Positions 1 to 7,497 are shown, counted from the stretch's first letter. The stretch is 35,254 nucleotides of DNA from Candidatus Helarchaeota archaeon (GCA_016840125.1 JAEOSY010000421.1:1-35254); one strand, 5' to 3'. Notes: generated from the letters alone by a model not told the origin. A program made the numbers and translations.

Positions 1-2
1 CA

Positions 3-134
3 CCAAGGTTACTATGTGGTTTAAGCTCTCGTAATAATGTGTGTACGATTTCGGATAAAGCTATAAAAATAGTCAAAGGAAATTTTAAATACGTAACGAG
101 TCTGTGGATTCCCAGTAGTGAGGATGAGGAATGA
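3..134 (+). CDS. C-terminal end of an unidentified protein (partial, runs off left edge)
   Basis: This frame is open from the left edge to a TGA at 132-134. It encodes about 43 residues ending in the acidic tail SSEDEE. The stop overlaps the ATG of the next gene in an ATGA arrangement, the same coupling used repeatedly in this block, which is the main reason to believe it. A 43-codon open frame can also occur by chance. The fragment has no recognisable domain, so no function is assigned. From its position it would be another gene of the replication operon. Confidence 0.55.
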   Translation, partial: PRLLCGLSSRNNVCTISDKAIKIVKGNFKYVTSLWIPSSEDEE

Positions 135-1336
135 ATCACGGATTCTTCTCACCGTCTGAGTTATTGCCAAAGACAAAGGGTCTTGCGAATTCCACCCAGT
201 GCGGGAAGTGCGGTCTGTATAATGAATGTCAAACCCCCAAAATGCCCTATCACGGGAAAGGCCAAAAGAAAATACTGGTTATAGGCGAAGCCCCCGGCAA
301 ACAGGAAGATGAGAAAGGGGAGCAATTTATTGGGAAAGCGGGAAAACGACTACAATATGAACTGAAACGGTGTGGGATAAATTTAGAGCGGGATTGCTGG
401 AAGACCAACGCCATACGATGCAGACCCCCCGGCAACAAATCCGATGAAAAGATGATGGAATATTGTCGTCCATCCTTATACAAAGAAATACGAACTCTTA
501 AACCCAATCATATTATGTTGTTTGGTAAGATGGCTGCTCAGTCAGTCTTGGGACATCTGTGGGGGAAAGCTGCATTGTCCTGCTGGCTCGACTGGACCGT
601 GCCTTGTCGCGATCCAAATAGCTGGATTAGTGTACATTACCATCCGTCCTATCTTGAACGACAAAATGATGATCTATTGAACCTTCTATTTCGTAAAGGA
701 TTGAAGAAAGCTCTACGTAAACTAAACAAACCTTGGAAGAAGCCCAGAAACTTAGAAGACAACATATCCATACTCTATCGGGAAGATGAAGCCCTGTCAT
801 GGTTAGATCATTTTATACACAGAAAGAATATGTGTGCATTCGACTACGAGACAAATTGTACGAAACCGGAATATTCTGGGGCTAAAATAGTGAGTTGCTC
901 TGTCTCGGATGGGATTATCACCGCAGCTTTTCCTTGGACACACAACATACAGGAAAAAGTGAGTTCGCTTCTGAAGAGTAACATTCCTAAAATTGCTTCT
1001 AATATGAAATTTGAGGAACGGTGGACAAGGTATTTCTTAGGACACCGAGTAAGACACTGGGATTGGGACACGATGTTGTCTGCCCACGTCTTGAATCAGA
1101 ACCCCGGTATTACGGGATTGAAATTCCAAGCGTTTGTTGCGTTGGGGGTGCTACCATATAACAATCATATAGAACCCCTACTAAAAGCAAGAAGCAGAAC
1201 CGATCATCTGAATCGCATAGACGAAATATCACTAAAGGATTTGCTATTGTATAACGGAATGGATTCCCTATTAGAGTATATGTTGGCGACACGACAAAAA
1301 CGAAAGACGGACGATGGAAGTAGATTAACTGGGTGA
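131..1336 (+). CDS. Uracil-DNA glycosylase (family 4) fused to DNA polymerase 3'-5' exonuclease domain
   Basis: Two domains are visible. Residues about 20-190 are a family 4 uracil-DNA glycosylase: the GEAPG...ED...G...IGKAG motif lies at 52-71, a HPS motif at 171-173, and cysteines C24, C27, C97 and C112 have the spacing that binds a [4Fe-4S] cluster in this family. Residues about 230-390 are a DnaQ/PolA-type proofreading exonuclease: DxE at D238/E240 (Exo I), NMKFEE near 291-296 (Exo II), and Y374 to D378 (Exo III). The polymerase domain is absent here and lies in a separate gene at 1871-3250. A similar glycosylase domain at the N-terminus of a phage polymerase is known from SPO1-like phages. 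The likely role is proofreading plus uracil recognition at the replication fork. The start is supported by a GAGGA-type ribosome site about 6 nt upstream. Confidence 0.88.
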   Translation: MNHGFFSPSELLPKTKGLANSTQCGKCGLYNECQTPKMPYHGKGQKKILVIGEAPGKQEDEKGEQFIGKAGKRLQYELKRCGINLERDCWKTNAIRCRPPGNKSDEKMMEYCRPSLYKEIRTLKPNHIMLFGKMAAQSVLGHLWGKAALSCWLDWTVPCRDPNSWISVHYHPSYLERQNDDLLNLLFRKGLKKALRKLNKPWKKPRNLEDNISILYREDEALSWLDHFIHRKNMCAFDYETNCTKPEYSGAKIVSCSVSDGIITAAFPWTHNIQEKVSSLLKSNIPKIASNMKFEERWTRYFLGHRVRHWDWDTMLSAHVLNQNPGITGLKFQAFVALGVLPYNNHIEPLLKARSRTDHLNRIDEISLKDLLLYNGMDSLLEYMLATRQKRKTDDGSRLTG

Positions 1337-1342
1337 ACAAAA

Positions 1343-1633
1343 ATGGACATCGAACAATTAAAAAAAGATTGTATAATAACCCGAAAAGCGTTTCTTGAAG
1401 TAAGGGATAAAAGTAAAACACCCGCGTTGAGTACAAGACCTGTTACTTACAATACGCTTTTATCTTGGTGCGACAAAATTCTTTTTGTTATAGAGGAAGT
1501 GGAAGAACGGGACCAAACAATCAGGGAGAAAGAAGGCATCATTGAATTTAAGTCTGGACAAATTGAGGACTTGAGAACGAGAGTGTCTGTGTTGGAACAA
1601 AAACTCGTTGAGATAGGGAAACCATTACCGTAA
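1343..1633 (+). CDS. Small coiled-coil protein, function unknown
   Basis: This is a 96-residue protein starting 7 nt after the exonuclease gene. Residues about 48-92 are rich in E, K, R, L and I with heptad-like spacing (for example the segment IREKEGIIEFKSGQIEDL), consistent with a coiled coil. No catalytic motif is visible. It sits between the two halves of the split DNA polymerase, so a structural or bridging role in the polymerase complex is possible but is only inference. The stop overlaps the next start by one base (TAATG), implying translational coupling. Confidence 0.75.
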   Translation: MDIEQLKKDCIITRKAFLEVRDKSKTPALSTRPVTYNTLLSWCDKILFVIEEVEERDQTIREKEGIIEFKSGQIEDLRTRVSVLEQKLVEIGKPLP

Positions 1634-1860
1634 TGAAAAGACACAGACTTAAAAATCGGGGAACCAAAACCTCTGCTCAGGGGTTGTCACCACTAACTGC
1701 TATAACTTGTAAGCATTGTGGAATTACTTGGCTCTTCGGGAATGTTTATACAAGCAAAGAAAATCGAAGGAAGCAGGCATATACTCTAAGGAGATTTAGA
1801 AAATTAAACGATTGTGATATACACATGGCAGAGCAGATGGTCAAGAGGCTGACAAAATGA
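1633..1860 (+). CDS. Small basic protein with possible zinc-binding CxxC
   Basis: This 75-residue, strongly basic protein is coupled to the previous gene by TAATG. It has a CKHC pair at about 26-29 and a second Cys/His cluster (DCDIH) about 30 residues later, which could form a C2-CH zinc site. It is not a recognised family. It lies between the exonuclease and polymerase parts of the DNA polymerase and may bind nucleic acid, but that is inference from charge and context. Confidence 0.7.
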   Translation: MKRHRLKNRGTKTSAQGLSPLTAITCKHCGITWLFGNVYTSKENRRKQAYTLRRFRKLNDCDIHMAEQMVKRLTK

Positions 1861-1870
1861 AAGTACACAA

Positions 1871-3250
1871 ATGAAAGTCAAACCCACAACATTGGATGCT
1901 TATAATCTTCTCCACGAAGGCTCACTGGTTATGGCCGAGATGGAAGCCAACGGTATTCGTGTGGATGTTCGGTACGTTAAACACACACAGGAGAGAATAC
2001 AAAGACGAATTGATTTCCTAACAAATAAATTGAAGAAAGACAAAATATATAAACTATGGAAGAAAACATATGGGGATAGAACCAAAATAGGAAGCCGAAC
2101 TCAACTGGCTGACGTGTTGTTTAACAAGATGGGAATTCCCAATAAAAGCATGACAGCTACCCGACATGCTGCTGATGTCGATGTGCTTGAAGACGTTGAT
2201 CTTCCCTTTACACGAACGTACATAGAATGTGAAAAATTAAAGAAAGCCAAGAACACTTACCTTGCAAATATTCTCAGGGAAACAGTCGATGGATTTCTTC
2301 ACCCTAATTTTAACCTGCACACTGTACAAACATATAGGGGATCGAGTTCCGAACCTAACTTCCAAAATATACCCATGCGTGACCCTCTAATTAAGAAGCT
2401 GATCCGTCGATCCTTTATTCCACGAAAAGGCAGACGGATTGTTGACTTGGACTTTAAGGGGAGTGAAGTCAGTGGAGCGTCGTGGTATCATAAAGACCCA
2501 ATGATGTTGGAATATATTAATAACCCGAAAAAGGATATGCACCGGGATATGGCCCAACAGATTTACATGCTGCCACGACGGGAAATAACAAAAGAAATAC
2601 GATATTGTGGAAAGAATATGTTTGTGTTTCCTCAGTTCTACGGGGATTGGTGGTTATCCTGCTCACAGGCTTTGTGGCGAGCGATAGAAAAACTACATCT
2701 GAAAACGGTTTCAGGCATCCCCTTAAAGCAATGGTTGAGGAAAAAGGGGATTAAATCACTTGGGAATAGTGATCCGCAGAATATAAAGAAGGGCACATTT
2801 GAAGCCCACGTTAAAGCAGTAGAAAAAGATTTCTGGTACAACCGATTCGCAGTTTATCAGGAATGGAAAGAAGACTGGTGGGAAACGTATAGGGAACGGG
2901 GATGGTTCAAAATGCTCTCAGGGTTTAGGGTGTCAGGTTACTTGTCCCGTAACCAAGTCTTGAACTGGCCGGTACAAGGGGTGAGCTTTCACGGATTGCT
3001 CTGGTCCCTCATTCGGATGAACAAAACCCTGAAAAAAGAGAAGTTTGAATCCCTGCTGATTGGACAAATACACGATGATGCAGTTGGAGATATACCTGAC
3101 ACTGAACTGGACGATTACATTGAAATGGCAATGGACGTAATCACGAAACAATTACCAAAACACTGGCCGTTCATTATTACACCCATGGTTGTAGAGATCG
3201 AGGCTACACCGATAGATGGCAACTGGTACGAAAAGAAGGAGTATAAATAA
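1871..3250 (+). CDS. DNA polymerase family A, polymerase domain only
   Basis: This 459-residue protein holds the palm, fingers and thumb of a family A DNA polymerase without exonuclease domains. The conserved TYRGSSSEPNFQNIP stretch is at about 154-168. Motif A has D194 and E199. Motif B has R244, K248 and Y257-G258 within KNMFVFPQFYG. Motif C is QIHDD with H401, D402 and D403. In E. coli Pol I motif C is HDE, so the third acidic residue is Asp here. The proofreading domain is supplied by the gene at 131-1336, so the enzyme must work as two polypeptides. It should be the replicative polymerase of the phage. The ribosome site is weak (GAAAG about 8 nt upstream of the ATG). Confidence 0.93.
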   Translation: MKVKPTTLDAYNLLHEGSLVMAEMEANGIRVDVRYVKHTQERIQRRIDFLTNKLKKDKIYKLWKKTYGDRTKIGSRTQLADVLFNKMGIPNKSMTATRHAADVDVLEDVDLPFTRTYIECEKLKKAKNTYLANILRETVDGFLHPNFNLHTVQTYRGSSSEPNFQNIPMRDPLIKKLIRRSFIPRKGRRIVDLDFKGSEVSGASWYHKDPMMLEYINNPKKDMHRDMAQQIYMLPRREITKEIRYCGKNMFVFPQFYGDWWLSCSQALWRAIEKLHLKTVSGIPLKQWLRKKGIKSLGNSDPQNIKKGTFEAHVKAVEKDFWYNRFAVYQEWKEDWWETYRERGWFKMLSGFRVSGYLSRNQVLNWPVQGVSFHGLLWSLIRMNKTLKKEKFESLLIGQIHDDAVGDIPDTELDDYIEMAMDVITKQLPKHWPFIITPMVVEIEATPIDGNWYEKKEYK

Positions 3251-3396
3251 TGGATATGAGAATAGATTATTCGGACAGTGATAAAATCAGATTGACCTTA
3301 TTTGATTTGGTGAAGTTGTTGCTTGGTCGTACTTTGAAAGTACCGGGAATAGAAATGAGGTTTTTGCTTTGGCCGAAGAGACATGAAGAAACATAA
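3250..3396 (+). CDS. 48-residue hypothetical protein
   Basis: This short gene starts on the last base of the polymerase stop codon (TAATG) and overlaps the next zinc-ribbon gene by 14 nt. It encodes 48 residues beginning MDMRIDYSDSDKIRLTLFDL and ending RHEET, amphipathic with a leucine-rich middle. No family is recognised. The overlap coupling on both sides is the chief support for it being translated. Confidence 0.5.
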   Translation: MDMRIDYSDSDKIRLTLFDLVKLLLGRTLKVPGIEMRFLLWPKRHEET

Positions 3397-3568
3397 ATGG
3401 AAAACGAGTCCACATTACCCATATTATAAATGTAAAAATTGTGGCTTTCGTAAAATCGGTCCCCGCCATACGGCCTGTTACAATTGTGATAAAATATTAT
3501 CAACACAAATGGCAGATCGGTTGTTAGGAAAACCCTTACCACCACCAATCAGGAGTGTAACAAGATGA
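3383..3568 (+). CDS. Zinc-ribbon microprotein
   Basis: This 61-residue protein has two CxxC knuckles, CKNC and CYNC, separated by about 14 residues, the pattern of a treble-clef or rubredoxin-like zinc ribbon. The rest is short and basic. The stop overlaps the clamp-loader start (ATGA). Such tiny zinc ribbons in phage replication operons usually have no assigned role; nucleic acid binding or protein bridging is possible. Confidence 0.7.
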   Translation: MKKHKWKTSPHYPYYKCKNCGFRKIGPRHTACYNCDKILSTQMADRLLGKPLPPPIRSVTR

Positions 3569-4488
3569 CGAAAACCAAGGAACTCTACAGGAAATACAGA
3601 CCAAAGGCTTTTAACAAGGTGTTGGGACAGGAACGAACTATAGAAATCCTTTCGCAGAAATTCCGAACCGACAGCCTTCCACACACCATACTTTTACACG
3701 GCCCATTTGGTACGGGGAAGACCACGCTGGCAAGACTCATAACCAAATACCTAAAATGTGGTAAATACGACTATGAGGAGTTGAATACCGCAGACTACAG
3801 GGGCATTGACAGCATCCGAGCTATACGTAACAGGGTTAATGCCGCCCCGGTAGATGGGGATGTCAGAGTATGGTTGTTGGATGAGTGTCATATGACGACA
3901 AGGGATGCACAAAACGCATTGCTCAAACTACTGGAAGACCCACCCGACCACGTTTATTTTATTCTGGCAACGACAGAACCGGACAAGTTATTGTCTGGAA
4001 TACGCCAACGCTGTTTGAAGTTGAAATTGAACCCCATAAAGGATGAACAATTAGAGAAAATTGTTTCTTCAGTGTGTGATTCCGAAGACATAAAAATACA
4101 CAAAAAGGTGTTGGAAAAATTGGTGGAGCACGCTGGAGGATCGGGGCGGGAAGCTCTACAGATATTGGATCAGATACGACAATTCGACAGTCCAAAGGAA
4201 CAACTGAGAGCAATAGAAAAAACATCGGTTAATACACAAGCTATTCTCATCGCTCGAAAACTGCTCGATACCCGAACTAAATGGTCAGACATTACACCCA
4301 TTTTAAAAGAACTCGAAGGCGAGGACGTAGAAGGACTGAGATATTTGGTGTTGAACTACGGTATGAGGGTATTGTTGAATAAAGACAATGCCAGAGCATT
4401 TAGAATGATGGATGCCTTCCGTGACAATTTCTATGATAGTAAATTTGCTGGTTTCGTAGCATCTTGTTATGAAGTAATTCAAGGATAA
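3565..4488 (+). CDS. Clamp-loader ATPase (DnaX / RFC-like AAA+)
   Basis: This 307-residue AAA+ protein is of the clamp-loader family. The N-terminus ELYRKYRPKAFNKVLGQE is the classic DnaX/RFC opening. Walker A GPFGTGKTT is at 46-54, Walker B LLDECH at 104-109, sensor 1 near ATTEPDKL at 136-142, and RQRC at 147-150 corresponds to the SRC arginine-finger motif. It lacks the zinc-binding module of bacterial DnaX and is shorter. It should load a sliding clamp for the phage polymerase. No separate clamp or small clamp-loader subunit is seen in this window, so these may be elsewhere or host-supplied. AGGAG lies 9 nt upstream of the start. Confidence 0.92.
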   Translation: MTKTKELYRKYRPKAFNKVLGQERTIEILSQKFRTDSLPHTILLHGPFGTGKTTLARLITKYLKCGKYDYEELNTADYRGIDSIRAIRNRVNAAPVDGDVRVWLLDECHMTTRDAQNALLKLLEDPPDHVYFILATTEPDKLLSGIRQRCLKLKLNPIKDEQLEKIVSSVCDSEDIKIHKKVLEKLVEHAGGSGREALQILDQIRQFDSPKEQLRAIEKTSVNTQAILIARKLLDTRTKWSDITPILKELEGEDVEGLRYLVLNYGMRVLLNKDNARAFRMMDAFRDNFYDSKFAGFVASCYEVIQG

Positions 4489-4520
4489 AGAAAGTTCTTT
4501 TCGCATAAAATTTTTCAGAA

Positions 4521-4553
4521 TTTCCGTTTCTACTTTTTTGGAACGAGTATAAT
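4521..4553 (+). promoter_or_regulatory. Candidate sigma70-type promoter
   Basis: A perfect TATAAT lies at 4548-4553 in the largest non-coding gap of the early part of the operon (4489-4599). The -35 region (around 4524-4532, CGTTTC/TTTCTA) is a poor match to TTGACA. The T-rich upstream stretch and downstream AT-rich leader are consistent with a promoter driving the mediator/SSB genes. It could be coincidence in AT-rich DNA. Confidence 0.4.
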
Positions 4554-4599
4554 AGATATAGTAAAACGATAACTTTAAAAAAGAAAGGGCTGAAAAACG

Positions 4600-5118
4600 G
4601 TGGGGGTCTTATTTAAGAAAGATTGTAAAAATATGAATAGACAGACACAAGAAGAATTTGATAACATTATAGAGATAGACCGCTATTGTTTAGACGACGA
4701 GGCAGAGAATCAGCCGAGACTTGTCTGGCGATATGTCAAACTCAGGGCCAAGGCTCAACTCAGATTAGACGAGGCTAAGGCCAACGTAAAGGTCGTCGAG
4801 GCGGATGTGGACGCAGACGTTCGGGATGATCCCGGTAAGTATGGGCTGAGTGTGGACAAGAAGCCCACCGAAGCCGCCATTAAAAAGGCTATTCTCCGAA
4901 GCGATCAGATGCGTGAAGCCAATAAAAGACTGAATATGACTCAGTACAAAGTAAATCTATTGGAAGGGGCAACAACGACATTAGACCACAGGAGAACTTC
5001 GCTAACCATTTTGAATAAACAGGACGAAAGGGGGTACTACAGTAAACCATTAGAATCCAGTAAAAAAGTGAGTAAAACCCAGAGCAGAGCATTGAAAAGA
5101 AATGGTCAATCCAGTTGA
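4600..5118 (+). CDS. Putative recombination mediator-like helical protein upstream of ssDNA-binding protein
   Basis: This 172-residue, highly charged and mostly helical protein has long Lys/Glu/Ala-rich helices (residues about 45-75 and 90-130). The start could be GTG 4600, with AAAGGG 10 nt upstream, or ATG 4633, which has no clear ribosome site. Family assignment is uncertain. Its place directly before a gp32-like ssDNA-binding protein and near a RecA-like recombinase fits a UvsY-type mediator that loads recombinase onto SSB-coated DNA. That is inference from context and general helical character, not from a motif. Confidence 0.55.
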   Translation: MGVLFKKDCKNMNRQTQEEFDNIIEIDRYCLDDEAENQPRLVWRYVKLRAKAQLRLDEAKANVKVVEADVDADVRDDPGKYGLSVDKKPTEAAIKKAILRSDQMREANKRLNMTQYKVNLLEGATTTLDHRRTSLTILNKQDERGYYSKPLESSKKVSKTQSRALKRNGQSS

Positions 5119-5251
5119 ATTTATAGTATTGTTTGTGTGTCTAATTACAATAGTCCCGTATATTATATACCAATGCACAAAGGCTATCGTAATGGGGTAT
5201 TATGCAGGAAAACGATATAGTGAACGAAGATACAGTAAAGAAAGGGAGTAA
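5102..5251 (+). CDS. 49-residue single-pass membrane protein
   Basis: This short gene overlaps the end of the previous one by 17 nt and ends 3 nt before the SSB start. It encodes 49 residues with a hydrophobic segment from about 6 to 23 (EFIVLFVCLITIVPYIIYQ) followed by a basic, tyrosine-rich tail (GKRYSERRYSKERE). The topology would be N-out, C-in by the positive-inside rule. Its function is unknown. A membrane peptide inside a replication operon could tether the replisome or act on the host envelope; neither can be told from sequence. Confidence 0.55.
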   Translation: MVNPVEFIVLFVCLITIVPYIIYQCTKAIVMGYYAGKRYSERRYSKERE

Positions 5252-5254
5252 CCT

Positions 5255-6385
5255 ATGGCTACAAGAAGAACTAAACGCCAAAAAAGAGAAAAACGAAGCG
5301 TGGCATCAGCAACGGCGAGGCACCGCGAAAAGTCGAACCAAAACTACTCAGATATGTTCCAACTACCAGAAGGAATAGAGTTATTCAATGTCCAATCCAC
5401 AGGTAGTTTGAGGCTGGATGTTGTCCCCTATACTGTGGGAGAGGGAAACCCAGAGGCAGATAAAGGTGAATTTTATTGGCAACGTTTGTTCTGGATTCAT
5501 CGAGGAATAGGCGTAAATGATTCTTGGGTGATTTGTCCTGCACGGACCGCAGGAAAGAAATGTCCCATCTGTGAATATATTTCCCGTTTGAGAAACGATC
5601 CCGATGTCGAAGAGGACGAATACCGACCTCTGGATACAAGCAAAAGAATGTTGGTAAACGTCCGCGATTTGAAGAAGGAACCGGATAAGGTCAAAGTATG
5701 GCACGTTTCGTATGCCTACTTTGGTAAAGCCCTTGACGATGCTTTGAATGACGCCTATGAAGATCACAATGATAACATGGACAACTTCTGCGATCCCGAA
5801 GACGGTTATTACCTTAAATGTGTAGCTGAAAAGGGGTGGCAGGGTAAGGGATATAGCGTGGAAAGAGTTGGATTCAAAGCCAGAGAGGAAGACGTGGATG
5901 ATGAAATATTAGACCAAGCTGTTTGTCTGGATGATGTTCTCGTTATAAAGTCCTACGATGAGCTAAAAGACCTACTCTATGCAGGGGAATCGGACGAAGA
6001 AGATGAGGAAGAAGAAAAAACGACAACAAAGAAAACAAAGAAAACAAAAAAGAAAACGACGAAAAGAAAGGAAGAGGATGAATTAGATGAGGAGTTCGAT
6101 GAGGAGTTCGATGAGGACCAACACATACCGGACGATGACGACGATGATGATTCCCCTGACGATGATGATGACGATGATTTCGATGACGATGACGATGATT
6201 TCGATGACGATGACGACGATGATGATTCCCCTGACGATGATGATGACGATGATTTCGATGATGATGACGATGATTTCGATGATGACGATGAAGATAAGGA
6301 AGAAGTAAAGCCAAAAACAAGAAAGAAGAAAACGACGAAGAAGAAAACGACGAAGAAGAAAACGACAAGGCGTAGTCGTAAATAA
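5255..6385 (+). CDS. gp32-like single-stranded DNA-binding protein with acidic and Lys/Thr-rich tail
   Basis: This 376-residue protein resembles phage T4 gp32 in its core. H82, C94, C103 and C106 have nearly the same spacing as the zinc ligands H64, C77, C87 and C90 of T4 gp32, and the CPICE sequence is typical of phage relatives. A basic N-terminus precedes the core. From about residue 245 the protein becomes low complexity: a Glu-rich stretch, a Lys/Thr block, about 75 residues that are mostly Asp with two 25-residue repeats, and finally three KKKTT repeats. Acidic SSB tails recruit partner proteins and are often self-competing for the DNA site; the flanking basic blocks are unusual. A strong AAGGGAG ribosome site lies 7 nt upstream, and a terminator follows. 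Confidence 0.85.
   Translation: MATRRTKRQKREKRSVASATARHREKSNQNYSDMFQLPEGIELFNVQSTGSLRLDVVPYTVGEGNPEADKGEFYWQRLFWIHRGIGVNDSWVICPARTAGKKCPICEYISRLRNDPDVEEDEYRPLDTSKRMLVNVRDLKKEPDKVKVWHVSYAYFGKALDDALNDAYEDHNDNMDNFCDPEDGYYLKCVAEKGWQGKGYSVERVGFKAREEDVDDEILDQAVCLDDVLVIKSYDELKDLLYAGESDEEDEEEEKTTTKKTKKTKKKTTKRKEEDELDEEFDEEFDEDQHIPDDDDDDDSPDDDDDDDFDDDDDDFDDDDDDDDSPDDDDDDDFDDDDDDFDDDDEDKEEVKPKTRKKKTTKKKTTKKKTTRRSRK
6131..6280 (+). repeat. 75-bp tandem repeat, two copies, within the SSB gene
   Basis: Two copies (6131-6205 and 6206-6280) are almost identical and differ only at synonymous GAC/GAT sites. Each encodes 25 residues of Asp broken by Ser-Pro and Phe. The copies are in frame, so copy-number change would lengthen or shorten the acidic tail without frameshift. 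Confidence 0.9.
6323..6367 (+). repeat. Three 15-bp repeats encoding KKKTT
   Basis: Unit AAGAAGAAAACGACG occurs at 6323-6337, 6338-6352 and 6353-6367, the last with one change. It encodes the basic Lys/Thr end of the SSB. The composition resembles the Lys-rich tails of histone-like proteins. Confidence 0.85.
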
Positions 6386-6401
6386 GCAACAACCTCCTCC
6401 G

Positions 6402-6441
6402 ACGGGGTGGGGCTGTTCGTTCTTCGCCCCATCCCGTTTTT
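6402..6441 (+). terminator. Intrinsic terminator after the ssDNA-binding protein gene
   Basis: The stem ACGGGGTGGGGC (6402-6413) pairs with GCCCCATCCCGT (6426-6437) with one G-U wobble, leaving a 12-nt loop. It is followed at once by five T residues (6437-6441). This is a textbook Rho-independent terminator, 16 nt after the SSB stop and only 6 nt before the next ATG. Confidence 0.88.
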
Positions 6442-6447
6442 ATTAAT

Positions 6448-7497
6448 ATGAACACGAAAGATATAAAAAAGAAAATGACCGTGAAGAAAAAAACAAAGAC
6501 GTTATCATCGAAAGATTTCCTTTCCACTGGAAGCACGATGTTAAATCTGTCTTGTACCGATTATCCTGATAGGGGGTTTGCAAAGGGTCATTATTATCTG
6601 ATTGTCGGAACAAGCAGAAGTGGAAAAACATGGTTGTCTTTATCTTGTCTTGCCGAGGCCGCTAAAAATCCAAATTTCAATGCTTATAGGTTTATATACA
6701 ATAATGTAGAACGTGGGGCATTGATGAATATTAAACGCTTCTTTGGTGCAGAAGTCGAGAGGCGTTTGGTTACAACCCATTCTTACCGGATTGAGGATTT
6801 CTACGATCATATAGACAAAATAAGTAACCGGCCATTCCCCTTCATCTATATACTCGATTCGATGGATGCTCTAACAAGCGAGCAGGAAATCAAAACATTC
6901 AAAAAACAGAAGATAGGAAGGAAAGAAGAAAAGGACACAGCGGGTAGTTATGGTGACGGAAAAGCCAAAGTGAATTCACAGAACCTACGCAGGTTGATGG
7001 GGCCACTGAGTAAAACTGGCAGTATCCTTATCATTATAAACCAGACGAGGGACAAACTTACAGGGTTTGGGGGAAAGACACGCAGCGGCGGGAACGCTTT
7101 GCAGTTCTACGCTACTCTTGAGTTATGGAGTGATATTAAAAATAGCATTTATAAAAACTATAAAGGAAAGAAACGGTTTCAGGGATCGCTCTGCACCCTG
7201 AGAATCCGTAAGAACAGAGTTACGGGGAAAGATCGCACTATAGAGGTTCCTATCTATAACACTTATGGAATGGATGATATAGATTCCTGCGTCAATTATT
7301 TAGTCTCGGAGAAGCATTGGGTTGCTAACAAAGGGAGGATTGCAGCCCCTGAGTTTGAGTATAAAGGAAGGGTAAGTGGCTTAATAGAACACATAGCCAA
7401 CAATAACATGGAAAAAGACCTGAGCATGATTGTGGGTGATGTATGGAGAGAGATAGAGGAAGCGGTGAGTATAAAACGAAAACCAAGGTACACCTAA
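6448..7497 (+). CDS. RecA/UvsX-like recombinase
   Basis: This 349-residue protein has the RecA ATPase fold. Walker A GTSRSGKT is at 54-61, Walker B FIYILDSMD at 132-140, and a RecA L2-like segment SGGNALQFYATLELW at about 213-227 matches the GGxALKFYAS region of RecA. It would form the strand-exchange filament for recombination-dependent replication and repair, working with the gp32-like SSB encoded just upstream. The first ATG (6448) lies 6 nt after the terminator T-run with no ribosome site. ATG 6475 (MTVKKK) with a purine-rich leader is an alternative start. Expression needs read-through or an internal promoter. Confidence 0.85.
   Translation: MNTKDIKKKMTVKKKTKTLSSKDFLSTGSTMLNLSCTDYPDRGFAKGHYYLIVGTSRSGKTWLSLSCLAEAAKNPNFNAYRFIYNNVERGALMNIKRFFGAEVERRLVTTHSYRIEDFYDHIDKISNRPFPFIYILDSMDALTSEQEIKTFKKQKIGRKEEKDTAGSYGDGKAKVNSQNLRRLMGPLSKTGSILIIINQTRDKLTGFGGKTRSGGNALQFYATLELWSDIKNSIYKNYKGKKRFQGSLCTLRIRKNRVTGKDRTIEVPIYNTYGMDDIDSCVNYLVSEKHWVANKGRIAAPEFEYKGRVSGLIEHIANNNMEKDLSMIVGDVWREIEEAVSIKRKPRYT

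Noticed and set aside
1336..1871. Idea that the split polymerase is only a frameshift
   Set aside because: Over 500 nt with two coupled small genes separates the two parts, so a simple frameshift cannot join them.
6087..6308. Plus-strand frame of alternating Met/Thr/Asp/Ile residues in the same repeat
   Set aside because: It is the shifted reading of the Asp repeat; composition comes only from GATGACGAT repeats.
5943..6536. Long antisense open frames rich in Ser or His/Arg across the SSB tail region
   Set aside because: They are the complement of GAT/GAC repeats, which read as Ser or His/Arg in other frames and lack stops. The plus-strand SSB has conserved zinc ligands and a good ribosome site.
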